From NCBI RefSeq assembly GCF_020921035.1, contig NC_063157.1:23515015-23579014 (forward strand): a stretch of DNA of 64,000 nucleotides, written 5' to 3'. This document shows positions 47,757-59,099 of this stretch, one piece after another. The notes under the pieces were generated by a model that saw nothing but the letters and a program-made list of their open reading frames with translations, did no database searches and was not told the origin of the DNA. Position 1 is the first letter of the stretch. Every line of letters starts with the position of its first letter. A program made the position numbers and the translations under genes. The DNA comes from Rhodamnia argentea. Its lineage: Eukaryota; Streptophyta; Magnoliopsida; Myrtales; Myrtaceae.

Positions 47757-47942
47757 CCGATTACTTCCCAAAAAATAATAACCTGAAGATTATTTTTTAA
47801 ATAATAGCTTGTATTGTTTATAAAAATAAATAGACAAAAAAAAAATTTTGTATCGCTCGCGAAAATATTTAGATATAAATTATCGATGATAATTAAAAAA
47901 ATTTTGACTAATTATTTTAAGCGAAACAAATGATTATTTTGA
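47757..47942. mobile_element. MITE-like repeat, copy 1
   Basis: Shares with 56250-56470 the segment 'aaaatatttagatataaatt' and 'atcgatgataat' plus flanking 'acaaatgattattt'. The ends fold back on each other ('attacttcccaaaaaat' against 'gcgaaacaaatgattatt' is only weakly inverted). No coding sequence. Confidence 0.4.
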
Positions 47943-47974
47943 TTCAATCTCCGCAAAACAGGCGGAGGGTCTAA

Positions 47975-48145
47975 ATCATGCCCAAAGGGGGGAAAAACAA
48001 TAAGGAAAACCGAAAATTCGGTTCGGTTTGGTACGTATTCGGTTCGAGTGGCGATCCGGTCCAATTCATCCATTTATCATAATGGTTCGGTTTGGTTATT
48101 AAAAAAGTCGAACCGAACCGTACCATTGACATCCCCGCCGGGCAC
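47975..48145. mobile_element. Small hAT-like remnant rich in 'cggttcggtt'
   Basis: Inverted 'cggttcggtttggt' and 'aaccgaaccgta' motifs end at 'tgacatcccc', a common hAT-type terminus in plants. The left terminus is unclear ('catgcccaaagggggg'). Confidence 0.4.
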
Positions 48146-49570
48146 CGATGGCCTAACACTAATTTAAAATGTCGTTTTTTTTTTCTTCTAATTTAGTTAT
48201 GTCGGCTTCCGAAAGATCACCTCCCATATGTATATCTAGATATAGTTTGGGAAAGTAAAATCTGTAAATCTAAACCTAAATCTAAATCGGGAGATGAGAG
48301 CGGCATAATCTTAGAGAGTTTGTGGAGCCATATCATGAACATCCTCATTCGTGGCTGTCGATTGGACAAATGGCCGAACCGATCTATACATTCGTCCAAG
48401 ATTAACTGTAGAAAATTATTTACATTCACAAACTTCCAAAACAAAGTGGGAGAGAAAAGGAAAGACAATCCAAATAAAGAAAAAAATCATGTATTCTCAC
48501 AAAAGATCTCTAAATGTTCAGCGCTTGAATCTGCTAGAAATCAAGTAAAAATCTTGAAGATGAGAGACAAAGATGTGTGCGGCAGCTTGAATCCTAAGAT
48601 TGGGTTTGATCATCATGATAAAAACTAACATATCATATTCTGTGTTTGGTAGATGTTAAGGATAAGATAAATGAGGATATAGCCAAGATAAAAATATCTT
48701 AGGAGAAGGGATGAGATAGACTCGCATAGGATTTCTCAATAGAGCAGACACGAGTAGAACTAGGTTTTTTCCGTAACCACAACCTCTTCTTAGCGCCGGG
48801 CCACCTCTTTGCCAGGTCGGCTGCCTCTCCGGCGGTGACAATCATCAAGTGTAGCCTCCTCTCCTGTGCTGCCAGGTTGGGGTCTTCGGCAACAAAACTT
48901 GATATCTCCATGACCTTGTTCTTTAATAGATAATTTGGCGCAATATGAGATCACGTCCCTCGTTCTTTAATTGCTTGAACCTTCCCAACATTCGAAAGAG
49001 ATCTCAACATGTTATGAAGAACTCGGGCTTGATTATCGACTTTCAAGGTACCTTTTTTGGACAACCTGTATAAGTGCATCTTCAACTTCGGAGGCTAAAT
49101 AATTTCATCATTTAGCACTTGTTTATTTACTTGACAAGATAACGAGTAAAGCCAGTAGGTCATTCTCAACGGGTTCAACTGCAAATAAAGGTCCCTAATT
49201 CTATTGGCATGCTTGATTGATGTTGTGCTCGAATTAAAATGCCACAAACTTATGCTCAATAATAACTCACTTATCAAAACTTGTCACCGAATAATTTTTA
49301 AAGCATTTTGATGTTTTAACAAAATAGAGTCGATCTCAATTACGCATTGCCTCTACTTATTCGACATTATATGCATAGTTCACCAAACAACAGATATGAT
49401 ATGACAAAATTATTGAATTTCTTACATATCATATCCAATCCGATCCCGATTAGAAATCTAGACGACCAAACACAACCTAAATGGTGGGCCTTTTCGCACA
49501 TTTAAGGATCCCTATTTGTAAATAATTCATAAGCCTAACTTAAATTAGAAATGGAAGAATATATATATAT
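48146..49570. other. Intergenic, no gene recognised
   Basis: An open frame at 48699-48911 (-), with AEDPNLAAQERRLHLMIV and GEAADLAKR, looks more protein-like than its neighbours. I recognise no family and cannot link further exons. The rest shows no structure. Confidence 0.35.
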
Positions 49571-49572
49571 AC

Positions 49573-49980
49573 ACATGAAAAATTGCCAAAAAAGTTCTAA
49601 ATGTATTGTAATTGTGCCAACTTAATCTTAAATATTTTTTTTTTGTCATTTGAGTAGTAAAATTTTTGCGTTTGTGTGAATTCAATCCATTTGGTCAATT
49701 TTGGTTGAAGTTAGCTGACCTGGACAATATTTAGTAAAATTTTAATATATATATTTTTTATGTTTTTATTTTTTTTCTTTCCCTTCTTCCTCTAGCCGCA
49801 GAGGGCGAGGCTCGACCTCGCCGGCCCTCGCCTTTGGCTAGTCATCAAGGTCTAGTGACCGGCTAGAGGAAGAAGGGGGAAAAAAAAAGAAAAAAAAGGA
49901 AAAAGTAAAGCAAGTACATAAAAATTCGAGAAATATTAAAATATCATCCATGACAGTGCTGGTCATGCTACGTAGAATGG
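49573..49980. mobile_element. Mutator-like element, right end missing
   Basis: The left arm 'gccaaaaaagttctaaatgt', 'attgtaattgtgccaact', an AT-rich stretch and a GC-rich core ('ggcgaggctcgacctcgcc' at 49804-49822) match the family. The opposite arm is absent and the core region runs into the 226-bp tandem duplication. Confidence 0.5.
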
Positions 49981-50260
49981 GCACCACAATCAACCGAGCT
50001 CTTGTTGTCATATTGCTTATAAATGATCAATCGAGGCTCAATCTCGCCGGCCTTCGCCTCTAGCCGGTCGTTGAGGTCTAGTGACCGGCTAGAGGAAGAA
50101 GAGGGGAAAAAAGAAAAATAAGGAAAAAGTAAAGCAAGTACATAAAAATTCGAGAAATATTAAAATATCATTCATGTTAGTGCTGGTCATACTACGTAGG
50201 ATGGGCACCACAATCAACCAAGCTCTTGCTATCATATTGCTTATAAATTATCAAACGTCG
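49811..50260. repeat. 226-bp tandem duplication, two copies
   Basis: 49811-50036 and 50037-50260 are close direct repeats with offset 226. Both contain 'gtctagtgaccggctagagg', 'gtaaagcaagtacataaaaa' and 'gatgggcaccacaatcaac'-type segments. The unit spans the junction between a transposon core and adjacent DNA, so duplication post-dates the insertion. Confidence 0.85.
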
Positions 50261-50261
50261 G

Positions 50262-50430
50262 TCACAAAACCTCTCTCGTGTGAAAAGCTAATCAGCAAGT
50301 GTCTTGATAATTATGTGAAAAAAATTGTATCTTTCCAACTCGGTACTTTGACGTCTTTTCTAATTAAGTCGGACTCCTATTTATTCCAAGAGAGACCGGA
50401 AATTTGTGTTGTCTATATGATTTGTATCTT
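50262..50430. repeat. Upstream repeat shared with 53133-53300
   Basis: 'cacaaaacctctctcgtgtg', 'cttgataattatgtgaaaaa', 'tactttgacgtcttttctaa' and 'ggactcctatttattccaag' recur in order at 53133-53300. The segment is 0.2-0.4 kb upstream of the carboxypeptidase pseudogene. A TATA-like 'ctctatataagg' lies between it and that pseudogene (about 50565-50576). Confidence 0.75.
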
Positions 50431-50640
50431 TCCATCTCGTATGAAGAACGAACTCTTGCGGCTTTAAAGAGAGATATCTCCACCGTCCAGCCAAGAAGTT
50501 AATTCTTGGGCGCGGAATCACTAGCTTATTTGGAGAAGTACAAATTGGGATCGTGGGTTACGACTCTATATAAGGTGAAATAGTTGACTCCAAAAATCGC
50601 CTCGAGGATCCTCCTCCTCACAGGCACGCTTTAGCCTACG

Positions 50641-52215
50641 CAATGACCAGAAACCCTGACACGTCTTCATCACATTATAGCCTTTTGATCATTCCGATAC
50701 TTTTCTCAGCTTATGTTGTTGCCACTGGGAAGAACTTAGATGGTTACCGTACTCCGAAGCTGGGCAGGACTCGGCCGAACATTTACTCGAGATCCTACAT
50801 GGGCGGTTCAAGCTTCCTTCTTGTCAAAGGACTTTCAAATTTTCTTTTACAACTAAACCCTCGTTCATTTCAATTACAAACTCCGAAAGTTACACTATTT
50901 ACAAACAAAAATACGTGATCAATTCCAAATACTAGGGTGGCGTGAATGCAAGCGTCCCGATCTTTGTTTATCTCGGTGAGGAAGGACCCCTCGGCAACGG
51001 CAATCTCGGGTTGCTCACCGATAATGCGGTTCGGTTTAGAGCGTTTTTGGTCTATATAGAGGTAATAAAAATGCCCCATATGATTTGCACATTCTTTTTC
51101 CCTAATGTTTGGCGTGCATATGTATAATTTTCACGCATTTTACTAATGTAACGTTGAAATCTTACAGCATCAATTTACGGTGAATCAGTCCCATCCGGGT
51201 GGACGTGCGACAAAGTACTAAGTGACCCCGACCCTTGCGGATACTTCAACTCGGCGCAAACTCTTGCTGATTGCGCGGAAATCCTTGTACATATGAAACA
51301 GAAATTGAATGCTAGACATTCTCCGATAATTGTCATTGGAGGATCATATGGAGGAGGTTAAGAGAAAAATATCTGAAACAGAAATTAAATGCCAAACATG
51401 CCCTGAATGGCGTTGAAGAAAGTTTATACCGTCACGTTAAGAGAAAAATATCAACAGCATATTTTCTACATATAACTTAGAAGTACGTCTTTCAATCTTC
51501 ATTTATTTAATTTTCAGTGCTAGCTTCATGGTTCCGATTGAAGTACCCTCATGTGGTGCTCGGAGCTTTGGCATCGTTCTCTCCAATTCTCTATTCTCAC
51601 GGCATAACACCTCGGGACCCAAACTTTTCTGTAGTCGCACAAGAATTTCTGGTAATTTTAACTTGCTCGATTGATACCTTTCTCCTTTAGCATGCATTTT
51701 CCACAATCAAATCGACCACTTGAATAATTGTTTGGGTAACTCTTCAGGAAACTAGTTCTTCTTGCCACCGACCCATAAGACGATCCTAGGAGGAAATTGA
51801 TAGAGTTGCTTCTGAGCCTCACGGTCTCAGGAAATTGAGCAGTAGTTTCAAAGCTTGCAGGTGCGTGGATGATGGAATTGAGAATCATGCATCAACTTGG
51901 CATATTGGAGGCTTTTCAGTATGCTCTGTACTATGCGTAATGCATGTCTGTCTTCTTTTAGACCACTGGAAAGTTCGTGACAGCTCAAGGACCACTTCAT
52001 GACAGTCCTCGCAGAGGCCCGCTCAGCACAATGATCCATTCCGACGTCCGGTGACAGTGATATGCGACTCCATTGATGGAGCTTCTCCAAGAAATGGCGT
52101 TCTCAGGAAGACTTTCGTAGGACGCGTCGCCTCTTCCGGAAATTTGACATGCTACGTCAATGCACCTTCTCCGAGTCCATCTCAAACTGATTTGGATTGG
52201 CCTTGGCAGGTACAC
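50641..52215 (+). pseudogene. Lysosomal Pro-X carboxypeptidase-like pseudogene (S28 family)
   Basis: Opens MTRNPDTSSSHYSLLIIPIL, a signal-peptide-like start. Homology to plant Pro-X carboxypeptidases follows in broken frames: FQIFFYN then TAA at 50854; a frame change; KQKYVINSKY then TAG at 50933 where the family has Trp; [20 protein letters not shown] and [37 protein letters not shown]; the nucleophile motif GGSYGG (about 51336-51356); [18 protein letters not shown] (from about 51513); EEIDRVASEP preceded by a stop; and VICDSIDGASPRNGV (52056 on). Intact relatives are secreted or vacuolar serine peptidases cleaving after proline, with a Ser-Asp-His triad. The catalytic Asp and His regions are not visible, so the gene is disabled despite a retained Ser motif. 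Introns (for example after LVYIE) suggest gene duplication rather than retroposition. Confidence 0.85.
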
Positions 52216-52369
52216 AAACATTGCCCAACATCATGAACGGATTTTGGTTTTCTACTGTCAGTCGAAATCGACTCGGATTGATCGTGAAAGAACAAAGCTA
52301 ATTTCTAACTCGAGTGGTGAACAAACCGCTCCGAGATTCGGCATTATATGGAACTCATATTTCTGAGCA

Positions 52370-53132
52370 GAGTCTGTGTAGTCTAATGGTCGAGCAGGAG
52401 GAGGAGTTGGTGAATAGTTTGATTAGCAGGACAATAACACAAATTGCTAGACCCACTTGAAATAATACGACCCGACCCACTAAACTTCAAAATTTTGGTT
52501 ACTTTCCTTCCTTTGTCTATTTGCTTGATCTGTATAACCAATATTGTTTGATATATTAAACCTCAAATTGTGTTCGATGTTGAATCATTTGCTGTTCTTG
52601 GGTTTTCAGTGAGGTAGTAACGACGAGGGAGCCGATACCCCGATAGTCTAACATTATTGTCATTATTTCTGATTCCACGATTTTTCAATTAATATGTGTT
52701 TTATGCAACGCAGTGATGGTATGTGGATCTACGATAAAAAATAACCGACAATCTTGTCAAACTGTCAGGAAATCATTTCCTAACGACAATTCTCACGGGA
52801 GAACCCACACTTCTCAAGCTTCGGAAATCCAATCGTCTCCCTAATTATCAGCTAATCCAATATAATTTATTGCCTTAATTTTCTCTCCTTATTTCATTCG
52901 TTGTTCTAGAAAAATCAGGAAAATCTTCATGATTGCTACCCTTTTTCTATGGTTAAAAACTCGCAAGAAATTAAGTACACATACTAAGTATTCTCCAAAA
53001 TACTTATATTACAAGTAGAATGATTGCTTGTACGGTACTGACATCGTGGATTTAAAGTACTAGCTGTTCGATAATTGCGAGAAGTAGATTTCTTGCTGTA
53101 CTTATGTATTCTATGTTAAATTGTAATATCTT
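52370..53132. other. Intergenic, no gene seen
   Basis: Downstream of the carboxypeptidase pseudogene. No further exons with the C-terminal part of that family were recognised. Confidence 0.4.
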
Positions 53133-53300
53133 GGTCACAAACCCTCTCTCACGCAAAAAAAAAACCAATTAGCATGTTCTTCTTAATAATTATATGGAAA
53201 AATTTGTGCTGTTCGTCTCTGTACTTTCACGTCTTTTCAAATCAAGTCAGGCTCCTATATGTTCCAAAAGAGACGAGGAGTATGCGCCTATGCTTTATAT
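53133..53300. repeat. Second copy of the carboxypeptidase upstream repeat
   Basis: Matches 50262-50430, for example 'cttaataattatatggaaaa', 'tactttcacgtcttttcaaa' and 'aggctcctatatgttccaaa'. It sits 2.87 kb after the first copy in the same orientation, with no gene following. It is likely the relic of a tandem duplicate whose body has been lost. Confidence 0.75.
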
Positions 53301-53391
53301 AATTACCGAGTTTAACTTTTTGTAATAACTTATGAAATTGATAATCGAAACATGCTTTTTTGTTTCACTCAAGCTTGATTGCCACTAATGT

Positions 53392-53984
53392 AGGAAAAAC
53401 TATCAAAAAAAGTCATAAACTTATTATAATTGTGACAATTCAATCATAAATATTTTTTTTTTTTACTCATTGAGTCCTAAATCTTTTGTACTTGTGCCAA
53501 ATCAGTCCAATTGATCGGCCGGTATTGATGTGACAAAATTTTAATAAAATTTTGAATATTTTTAGAAATTTTCAAATATTGTGTTATTTTTAAAAATTGT
53601 TTTATATATTTTTTATTTTCTTATGTTTGGTTTAGGGCCGGGCAGAGGCCGCTAGTCCTTGGGTGAGGGTTGCGAGCTCTCGTCCAGCGTTCGGTGAAAG
53701 CCGCGACCCTCATTAGTGGTAGGCGAGGGCTGCGAGCCCTCACCCAGGGGCCAATGGAGGTTGTTGGCCCTTAGCTAGTGTTGGTGGCTTCCTGTAGGCC
53801 TTAAACCCTAAACAAAAAAATAAAATAAAAAAAAGATAGAAAAAATTATTTAAAATAAAATTAATTCAAAAAATTAAAATAATAATAATAAATTATTAAA
53901 ATTTTGTCACGTTAGCGCTGACTTGCCAACTGGAATGAATTAACACAATTACAAAATGTTTAGGACTTTTTTAGTAATTTTCCT
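53392..53984. mobile_element. Non-autonomous Mutator-like element
   Basis: The ends AGGAAAAACTATCAAAAAAA (left) and AGGAAAATTACTAAAAAAGT (right, reverse complement) are inverted repeats. The flanks are actaatgt (53384-53391) and actaatgc (53985-53992), one mismatch. The GC-rich core at 53636-53790 holds 'gtgagggttgcgagctctcg' and 'gcgagggctgcgagccctc', a motif also seen in other elements here. No transposase. Confidence 0.75.
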
Positions 53985-53992
53985 ACTAATGC

Positions 53993-54724
53993 ACTTGATT
54001 CTTTTTTTTTTTTTTTTTGGGCCTGGCATTTGAGGCTATTGAATCTTGGCTTTCAAAGCACATCATTTTCACCTACCAACACCCCATTAGAATTTTCATC
54101 GTGCCTCCCTTTTCTCACCAAATCCTCCTCCCCGTGTACAAACGTGCCAAAATCATCATCACGAATTTCGCTTCTATTAGGAAGATGTGATATCTAACCA
54201 TAAAAAAAATGACCCTAAAAGTCAGACTTGTAATTAAACCTTTGATTTTTGTGGTTTTGCGCACTTCCTCATGCGAAAGTAGTATAAGGGTTTCACTATT
54301 CCTTCCGCGACATTCTAGTAGTAGTAACCCTATATTATTGGGAAAATTACAATTTGCTCCCCGAGTTTATAGGCTGCTTCAACTTTGGCCTAATCCCCGT
54401 CGTGTTTTCAAATAGATATCAGTGTCCCCACCAACGAACGTCGGCTTCAACCACGTCTTTTTGGCCCTTTGCTCCTCTAAGGGGAGCAACGCCGAGTCAC
54501 GTGAGAGCATGTGACCAACTTTTCGGCGAGAATTTGGCCGGAGTCGATGGCAGGGGTACATTAAGATCAAATTGAAACCATCCCGGGGCATCTATGCTAA
54601 AATTGAGATATTGAGGGGCAAGTCACAACGAACCTAAAAATCCGGGGGACAAATTAGTAACTTCCCCCCTATATTATTAGTGTTTACTTGCATATCAATA
54701 CTAACAAGTGATGAGAGCGCGTAG
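53993..54724. other. Intergenic, no gene seen
   Basis: Starts with a poly-T tract (about 54003-54019). 54333-54670 contains 'ggaaaattacaatttgctcc' and, facing it, 'ggggacaaattagtaacttc', suggestive of another short inverted-repeat element with a GC-rich middle (54420-54560). Limits uncertain. Confidence 0.35.
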
Positions 54725-55190
54725 TAGAAGTCCGATACTTTCACTCAGGGAAATCACCAAAAAAGAGCTCAAATCCGAGCCCGTTAATATATCTAGCTGA
54801 ACTCAGCAAAAGTTCGATACCTTTACTCAGAGAGATTGTCAAGAGGGATCCCAAGTTCGAGCCCATTAATATATCTAGTTAGACCAACCTTCACTCGGTC
54901 AAGAGGGATCCCAAGTTCGAGCCCGTTAATATATACATTTGGACCTACCTTCACTCAAAAACTTAAGTCAATGAGTTATGGACCAACTAGGATTATATTA
55001 ACTGTTCACATCAACCGGAAGTTCGATACTTTCACTTGAGGAAATCGACAAGAGGGAGTTCAAGTCTAAGCCCATCAATATATTCGATTGGAACCACTTT
55101 CACTCAAAAACTTAAGTCAATGAGTTATGAGCCAACTAGGATATATTAATTGCTCAACGCTATATCAATTTTTTCATGTGGGATTACTCT
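54725..55190. repeat. Degenerate tandem repeat, about four units
   Basis: Units contain 'agttcgatactttcactc', 'aagagggatcccaagttcg', 'agcccgttaatatat' and 'actcaaaaacttaagtcaat'. Starts are near 54726, 54793, 54895 and 55020. The longest shared block (54950-55010 and 55105-55160) includes 'gagttatggaccaactagga'. Identity unknown. Confidence 0.7.
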
Positions 55191-56249
55191 AACACAACTC
55201 ACATGTGCATCTTAACAATAAGTAGATCATTCCTCTTTACACCCTTCCTGGTTCATTAAAGCCACAAGTCCGGCATAAGTAAATGTCAATTAAGGAGCTT
55301 CAAAATGAGACTCACTCCTTCATATGTTCCTGCTTATCCACATGAACGTATGTCGAGTTGATGATGTAGGCTTTCATCATTGCATACGCCAATGGACGGC
55401 TCTTGCTTTCCCTTTGGTGGGTGAATCCTGAAAGAGGCGATGAATAATTAATCAGCACTAAAGAGATAGCGCACAAATTGAAGTTTATTTGGTGGGTCGG
55501 TTTGAAAGAGAAGAACCAGTGAAGGAAGATGGGAAGAGCACTTTTGGGGCCATAGGACATCGACCGTATGAATTTATGCCTAGAACATGAAAACTTTTAT
55601 TAAGTGAGGACAACCCAATTAGTAGAAATTCTGCTATTAATTTTCGTTATGATGGAATATCAAATTTGATGAATCATTGTCTTCATCGAAGGAGAACATC
55701 TATCCCCAGTGACCAAAAATTGGATCGTTAGATCCGCGCGACTCATATAAGAACCACGATTTTCAATGATCCACGGGGTAAAGTTAGGGAATTTTTTTTA
55801 TGCTCTCCCTAGAAGCTTTTCAATGGAATCATTGCTTAATTATTTCTTCTTTTAAGTTGGAGGGATATAAATGTCCTTATTGCTATTATTGGTTATTGTT
55901 ATTACGTCTAAGTGACGATATTAATTAATGACTGGTAAATGCTCCGTATATCTATGTGTATCAAAACGTACCATCAGAGCTAACAATTACGAAAAGCGAT
56001 CAAACTGACGACAGCATGATTAGGAACAATCATCGTGGCAAGTAAAGTTGCACGTGGAACTCAATCTTGAATGGGGATGCGAGTACATCTACTTCGTATT
56101 GTACAAGTCGTTGTAAAACCATGCTTGGCTTTCTTCCTCCAAGACGAAAGTGTTCATATTTCGGAACAGGGTTACAGCATGAAAGAATCAATTTCGCTCG
56201 AAGCTTATATTTCGAAATTAGGATATTGTTCTTGACAACCTAGTAAAGC
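55191..56249. other. Intergenic, no gene recognised
   Basis: An open frame at 55312-55560 (-) contains a hydrophobic stretch but no family resemblance. No repeat ends recognised. Confidence 0.35.
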
Positions 56250-56470
56250 CACATTTGTTTCGCGAAAAATGAATAATTTGACAAATATGTTTCTAAAAAA
56301 TGATCGCTTGTACCGCACACAAAAATAAACAAACAAAAGATAATTTCGTCGTTTAAGAAAATATTGAGACATAAATTATGGTCGATAATCAAAATATTTC
56401 TCGTCGATTGATTATTTCAGTCAATACAAACAATTGTTTTTAGGAACATATTTTCCAAATCACCCGTGTA
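56250..56470. mobile_element. MITE-like repeat, copy 2
   Basis: Shares 'gaaaatattgagacataaat' and surrounding order with 47757-47942. Outer parts 'gcgaaaaatgaataatttga' and 'atattttccaaatcaccc' face each other in part. No coding sequence. Confidence 0.4.
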
Positions 56471-57496
56471 ACGCAAGAATATTTTAGTCTTTTCATGTTT
56501 TTCGTAATGTTTAGATGGCGCCATCTTTAACCAATTGTAATATTGACTCTTGTGAGGATAGGCAATGCTTGTAAAACTCTGTACGGTGTGAAATCGCTCA
56601 AACTATCATATTCAGATAATCTCTTTTCAGGTGCATTGCTTCTACCATTGATTAATACAATCCGAGTATACCACTTTCCAAAGACCAGCTCTCTTTCTTG
56701 CTTACAATACAAACCATCTGTGAATTGTGCCTGCGCCCTTTGGCATCGGACCGTTGCCCTCTTCAGCCGGCCAGTGCTCTACTTGTGGCCAAAGATAGTA
56801 CACGCCGCACGGTCCCTAAAATCCAGCTATCGGCCAAGACCGAGACACGCGAGGAGGCCATTGTCTTAGGCGAGGAACTTAAGTCGCGATTTAGCTCTTA
56901 GACATTGATGTGCCGGATAAATCAATCAAAAAATGTGTGGAAATTTCAGGTTCTCTTCGCCATCATGGATGTAGCTTATTCTTTTTTTATTAACGACGGC
57001 CCTCTAGAGCGTTACTGACTCCGATACTTGTCCTGGTCGAGTCTATGATCTCTTCCCGACTCATCCCATCGGACCCAATGTTGACCGGTGACCGGGGGCG
57101 GTCACGGCCAAAATTGTAGTTACTCATTTTTTTTTTTTTTTGACCTATTGTTAGTTGAGTCAAGAAAATACGAACAAGGCTGACATGGAGTTGAGCAAAT
57201 CTCTGTGTACATCCTCCGGTCTCCTCTCGCTCCTCGTACCTGTCTTTCTCGTCCCAAACAACAATGACCGACAGGGGAGAAGAAACGTTTCGACATAGGA
57301 TCGTCAACCAATATTTCTCCTCCTTGCTGGTTGGCCGAAACCAAAAAGCGCAACAAGTGTGACATATTTTTCGAGAGAGAAAAAGACGAAATTTAAAATT
57401 TAAATTCAATTCAATTCAATAACCCTCTTTTCTCTGTGCAGTCGATAATCACATCCTTCTTCTTGTTTCTCTTTTAGATAAAAAGAAACTCGACAA
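56471..57496. other. Intergenic; 3' flank of arogenate dehydratase
   Basis: The right 100-150 bp should be the dehydratase 3' UTR. Open frames at 56543-56869 (+) and 56990-57409 (-) show no recognisable domain. Confidence 0.4.
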
Positions 57497-58804
57497 TTAA
57501 TCACTATCGCCGCCGCTCGTCGTCGGAGGAGGGCTCCAAGGGGTCATGTCCATGGGGTAGCTCCCCAACACCCGGAGGAAGGACGTGTACTCCTGCACCT
57601 CGGCGAGCGCGTTCTGGGCCCTCACCTCCGCCATCGACGCCTCGAAGTCGACGTAGAACATGTACTCGAAGTGCTTCGCCGTCCCGACGTCGGCGTCGTC
57701 CACGAGCCTGATGGGCCTGTTCCGGTGCGGCCTCGACTCGATCTTTGTCAGGCTTATGTTGCGGAACGCGAACGCCGACAGCACCTTGAACAGCACCCCA
57801 GTCCCCTCCCCTCCGTTGTGCGCGAACACGATGCTCGTCTTGAACGGCCGGTCCGTTCGCGGGATGATAGGCTCCCGCGCCAGCATCAGGAAGCGGGTCA
57901 CGTTGCCGCAGTCGTCCTGCACGCCGTCGGCGAGCACCTGCATGCCGTAAAGCTCGGCGGCGCGCGCGCTCGCGATGGCTGCCGTGTCTCGGAGGCGGTT
58001 TGTGGCGATGTATTCGGCGGCGCCGGCGGTGTCGTCGACGGCCTCGCGGGTGGCTTGCGGAGCGAGCTGCGTGATCGTGTGCTCGCACTGCGAGAGGGCC
58101 TGCGGGTGCGAGATGACACGGGAGAGGCACTCGAGGCGGCTACCCGGGAGGGCGAGGAGGCAGTGGTGGACAGGCATTTGGACCTCGCCCACGATGTGAA
58201 GGCGGTGGCGGAGGAGCAGGTCGTAGTTCCGGTGGATCGAGCCGCCGAGGGAGTTCTCCACTGGCAGCACGGCCCGGTCGGCGATCCAGAGCTCGACCGC
58301 CTGGAAGGCGACCTCGAACTGGTCACACGGGATGGCCTCGCAGTTCGGGTACGCCTTCCCAGCAGCCGCCTCAGAGTACGCACCGGGGACGCCCTGATAG
58401 GCCACGCGCAGCTGCGAGCCATGCAGCGGCGCCGGGGCGAGGTCGCTTATCGAGAGCGGCTTCGGCTGCTGCGGCACCGGGGCCGGCACGGACGAAGCCG
58501 GGCTGTCCTTCGTCTCGATGGGGACGAGGTTGAGGTCGATGGCGGCCCGGTGGCCGTTCACGGCGGCGATATGGTCGGCGCCGCCGCCGCTCTTCTCGGC
58601 GGGCTGCTCCAGGGAGAGGACCTTGCTGGAGAGGATGGCGCAGGAGCTCTGCCAGTCGGCGCGGCTGTGGCCGACGCCGTTGGGGAAGTAGACGGAGTCG
58701 GCGCGGAAGGCGCACCGGACGGCCTTGCCCATCCGGGTCGGGGCCGGCGCCGGCCTAATCAATGAGTTGAGATTGCTGGGAGTGGACGGTGATATAGCCT
58801 GCAT
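57497..58804 (-). CDS. ADT: Arogenate dehydratase (prephenate dehydratase family), plastid
   Basis: A single intronless frame of 435 codons from the ATG at 58804. Residues 1-125 are Ala/Pro/Ser-rich and variable, consistent with a chloroplast transit peptide and linker. The dehydratase domain is about 131-308: [40 protein letters not shown] (181-200), [10 protein letters not shown] (231-240) and the catalytic-site TRF triplet in GNVTRFLML (300-308). The C-terminal ACT regulatory domain is about 322-415, with [20 protein letters not shown] and LTKIESRP, the phenylalanine-binding type that gives feedback inhibition. The enzyme converts arogenate (some forms also prephenate) to phenylalanine (or phenylpyruvate) in the plastid stroma, feeding protein, phenylpropanoid and lignin synthesis. 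The lack of introns matches the ADT3/4/5 subgroup of Arabidopsis, but assignment to one member needs a tree. GC content is much higher than its surroundings. Confidence 0.96.
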   Translation of the reverse strand: MQAISPSTPSNLNSLIRPAPAPTRMGKAVRCAFRADSVYFPNGVGHSRADWQSSCAILSSKVLSLEQPAEKSGGGADHIAAVNGHRAAIDLNLVPIETKDSPASSVPAPVPQQPKPLSISDLAPAPLHGSQLRVAYQGVPGAYSEAAAGKAYPNCEAIPCDQFEVAFQAVELWIADRAVLPVENSLGGSIHRNYDLLLRHRLHIVGEVQMPVHHCLLALPGSRLECLSRVISHPQALSQCEHTITQLAPQATREAVDDTAGAAEYIATNRLRDTAAIASARAAELYGMQVLADGVQDDCGNVTRFLMLAREPIIPRTDRPFKTSIVFAHNGGEGTGVLFKVLSAFAFRNISLTKIESRPHRNRPIRLVDDADVGTAKHFEYMFYVDFEASMAEVRAQNALAEVQEYTSFLRVLGSYPMDMTPWSPPPTTSGGDSD

Positions 58805-58978
58805 GGTGACGATCGTTATCCCTTCGAATCGCTTGTTTCGCTTGGCTTCTGTTTCCGGCTCAATTACTCCGGTAACCTAAGGAAAAAAAAAAGGGAAAAC
58901 TAGAAGAGAGAGAAAGCTTGGCGTTCGCTTGAGAGAGCAGGAACGTCAAGCTGAGGGAAAACGAGACAGGTTGCAGAG

Positions 58979-58985
58979 CTTTTAT

Positions 58986-58986
<1 letters not shown>
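58979..58986 (-). promoter_or_regulatory. TATA box of the arogenate dehydratase gene
   Basis: The minus strand reads ctctcTATAAAAGctctgc, about 175 bp upstream of the ATG, directly after a (CT)n run (58987-59013). A start site near 58950 would give a leader of about 150 nt. Confidence 0.7.

Positions 58987-59013
<27 letters not shown>
58987..59013. repeat. (GA)n microsatellite in the dehydratase promoter
   Basis: A GA dinucleotide run on the plus strand (CT on the transcribed gene's strand) abuts the TATA box. Length variation here would change the spacing between the TATA box and upstream elements. Confidence 0.85.
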
Positions 59014-59017
<4 letters not shown>

Positions 59018-59076
59018 TAAAAGAGAAGACTCGGGACAAAGCCTGTCCGCGAAGGTGGTGGTTCGGTCAAGCCTTC

Positions 59077-59083
59077 ACCTACC
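59077..59083 (+). promoter_or_regulatory. AC element (ACCTACC) upstream of arogenate dehydratase
   Basis: ACCTACC within 'cacctaccaccatcc' lies about 95 bp upstream of the TATA box. AC-I elements of this sequence bind R2R3-MYB activators of phenylpropanoid and lignin genes. A link to phenylalanine supply for lignin is plausible, but a 7-bp motif can occur by chance. Confidence 0.45.
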
Positions 59084-59099
59084 ACCATCCATCACCCTT

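Noticed and set aside
57671..58765. 364-codon open frame antisense to arogenate dehydratase
   Set aside because: Shadow of a GC-rich coding exon: the opposite strand encodes a complete, conserved enzyme.
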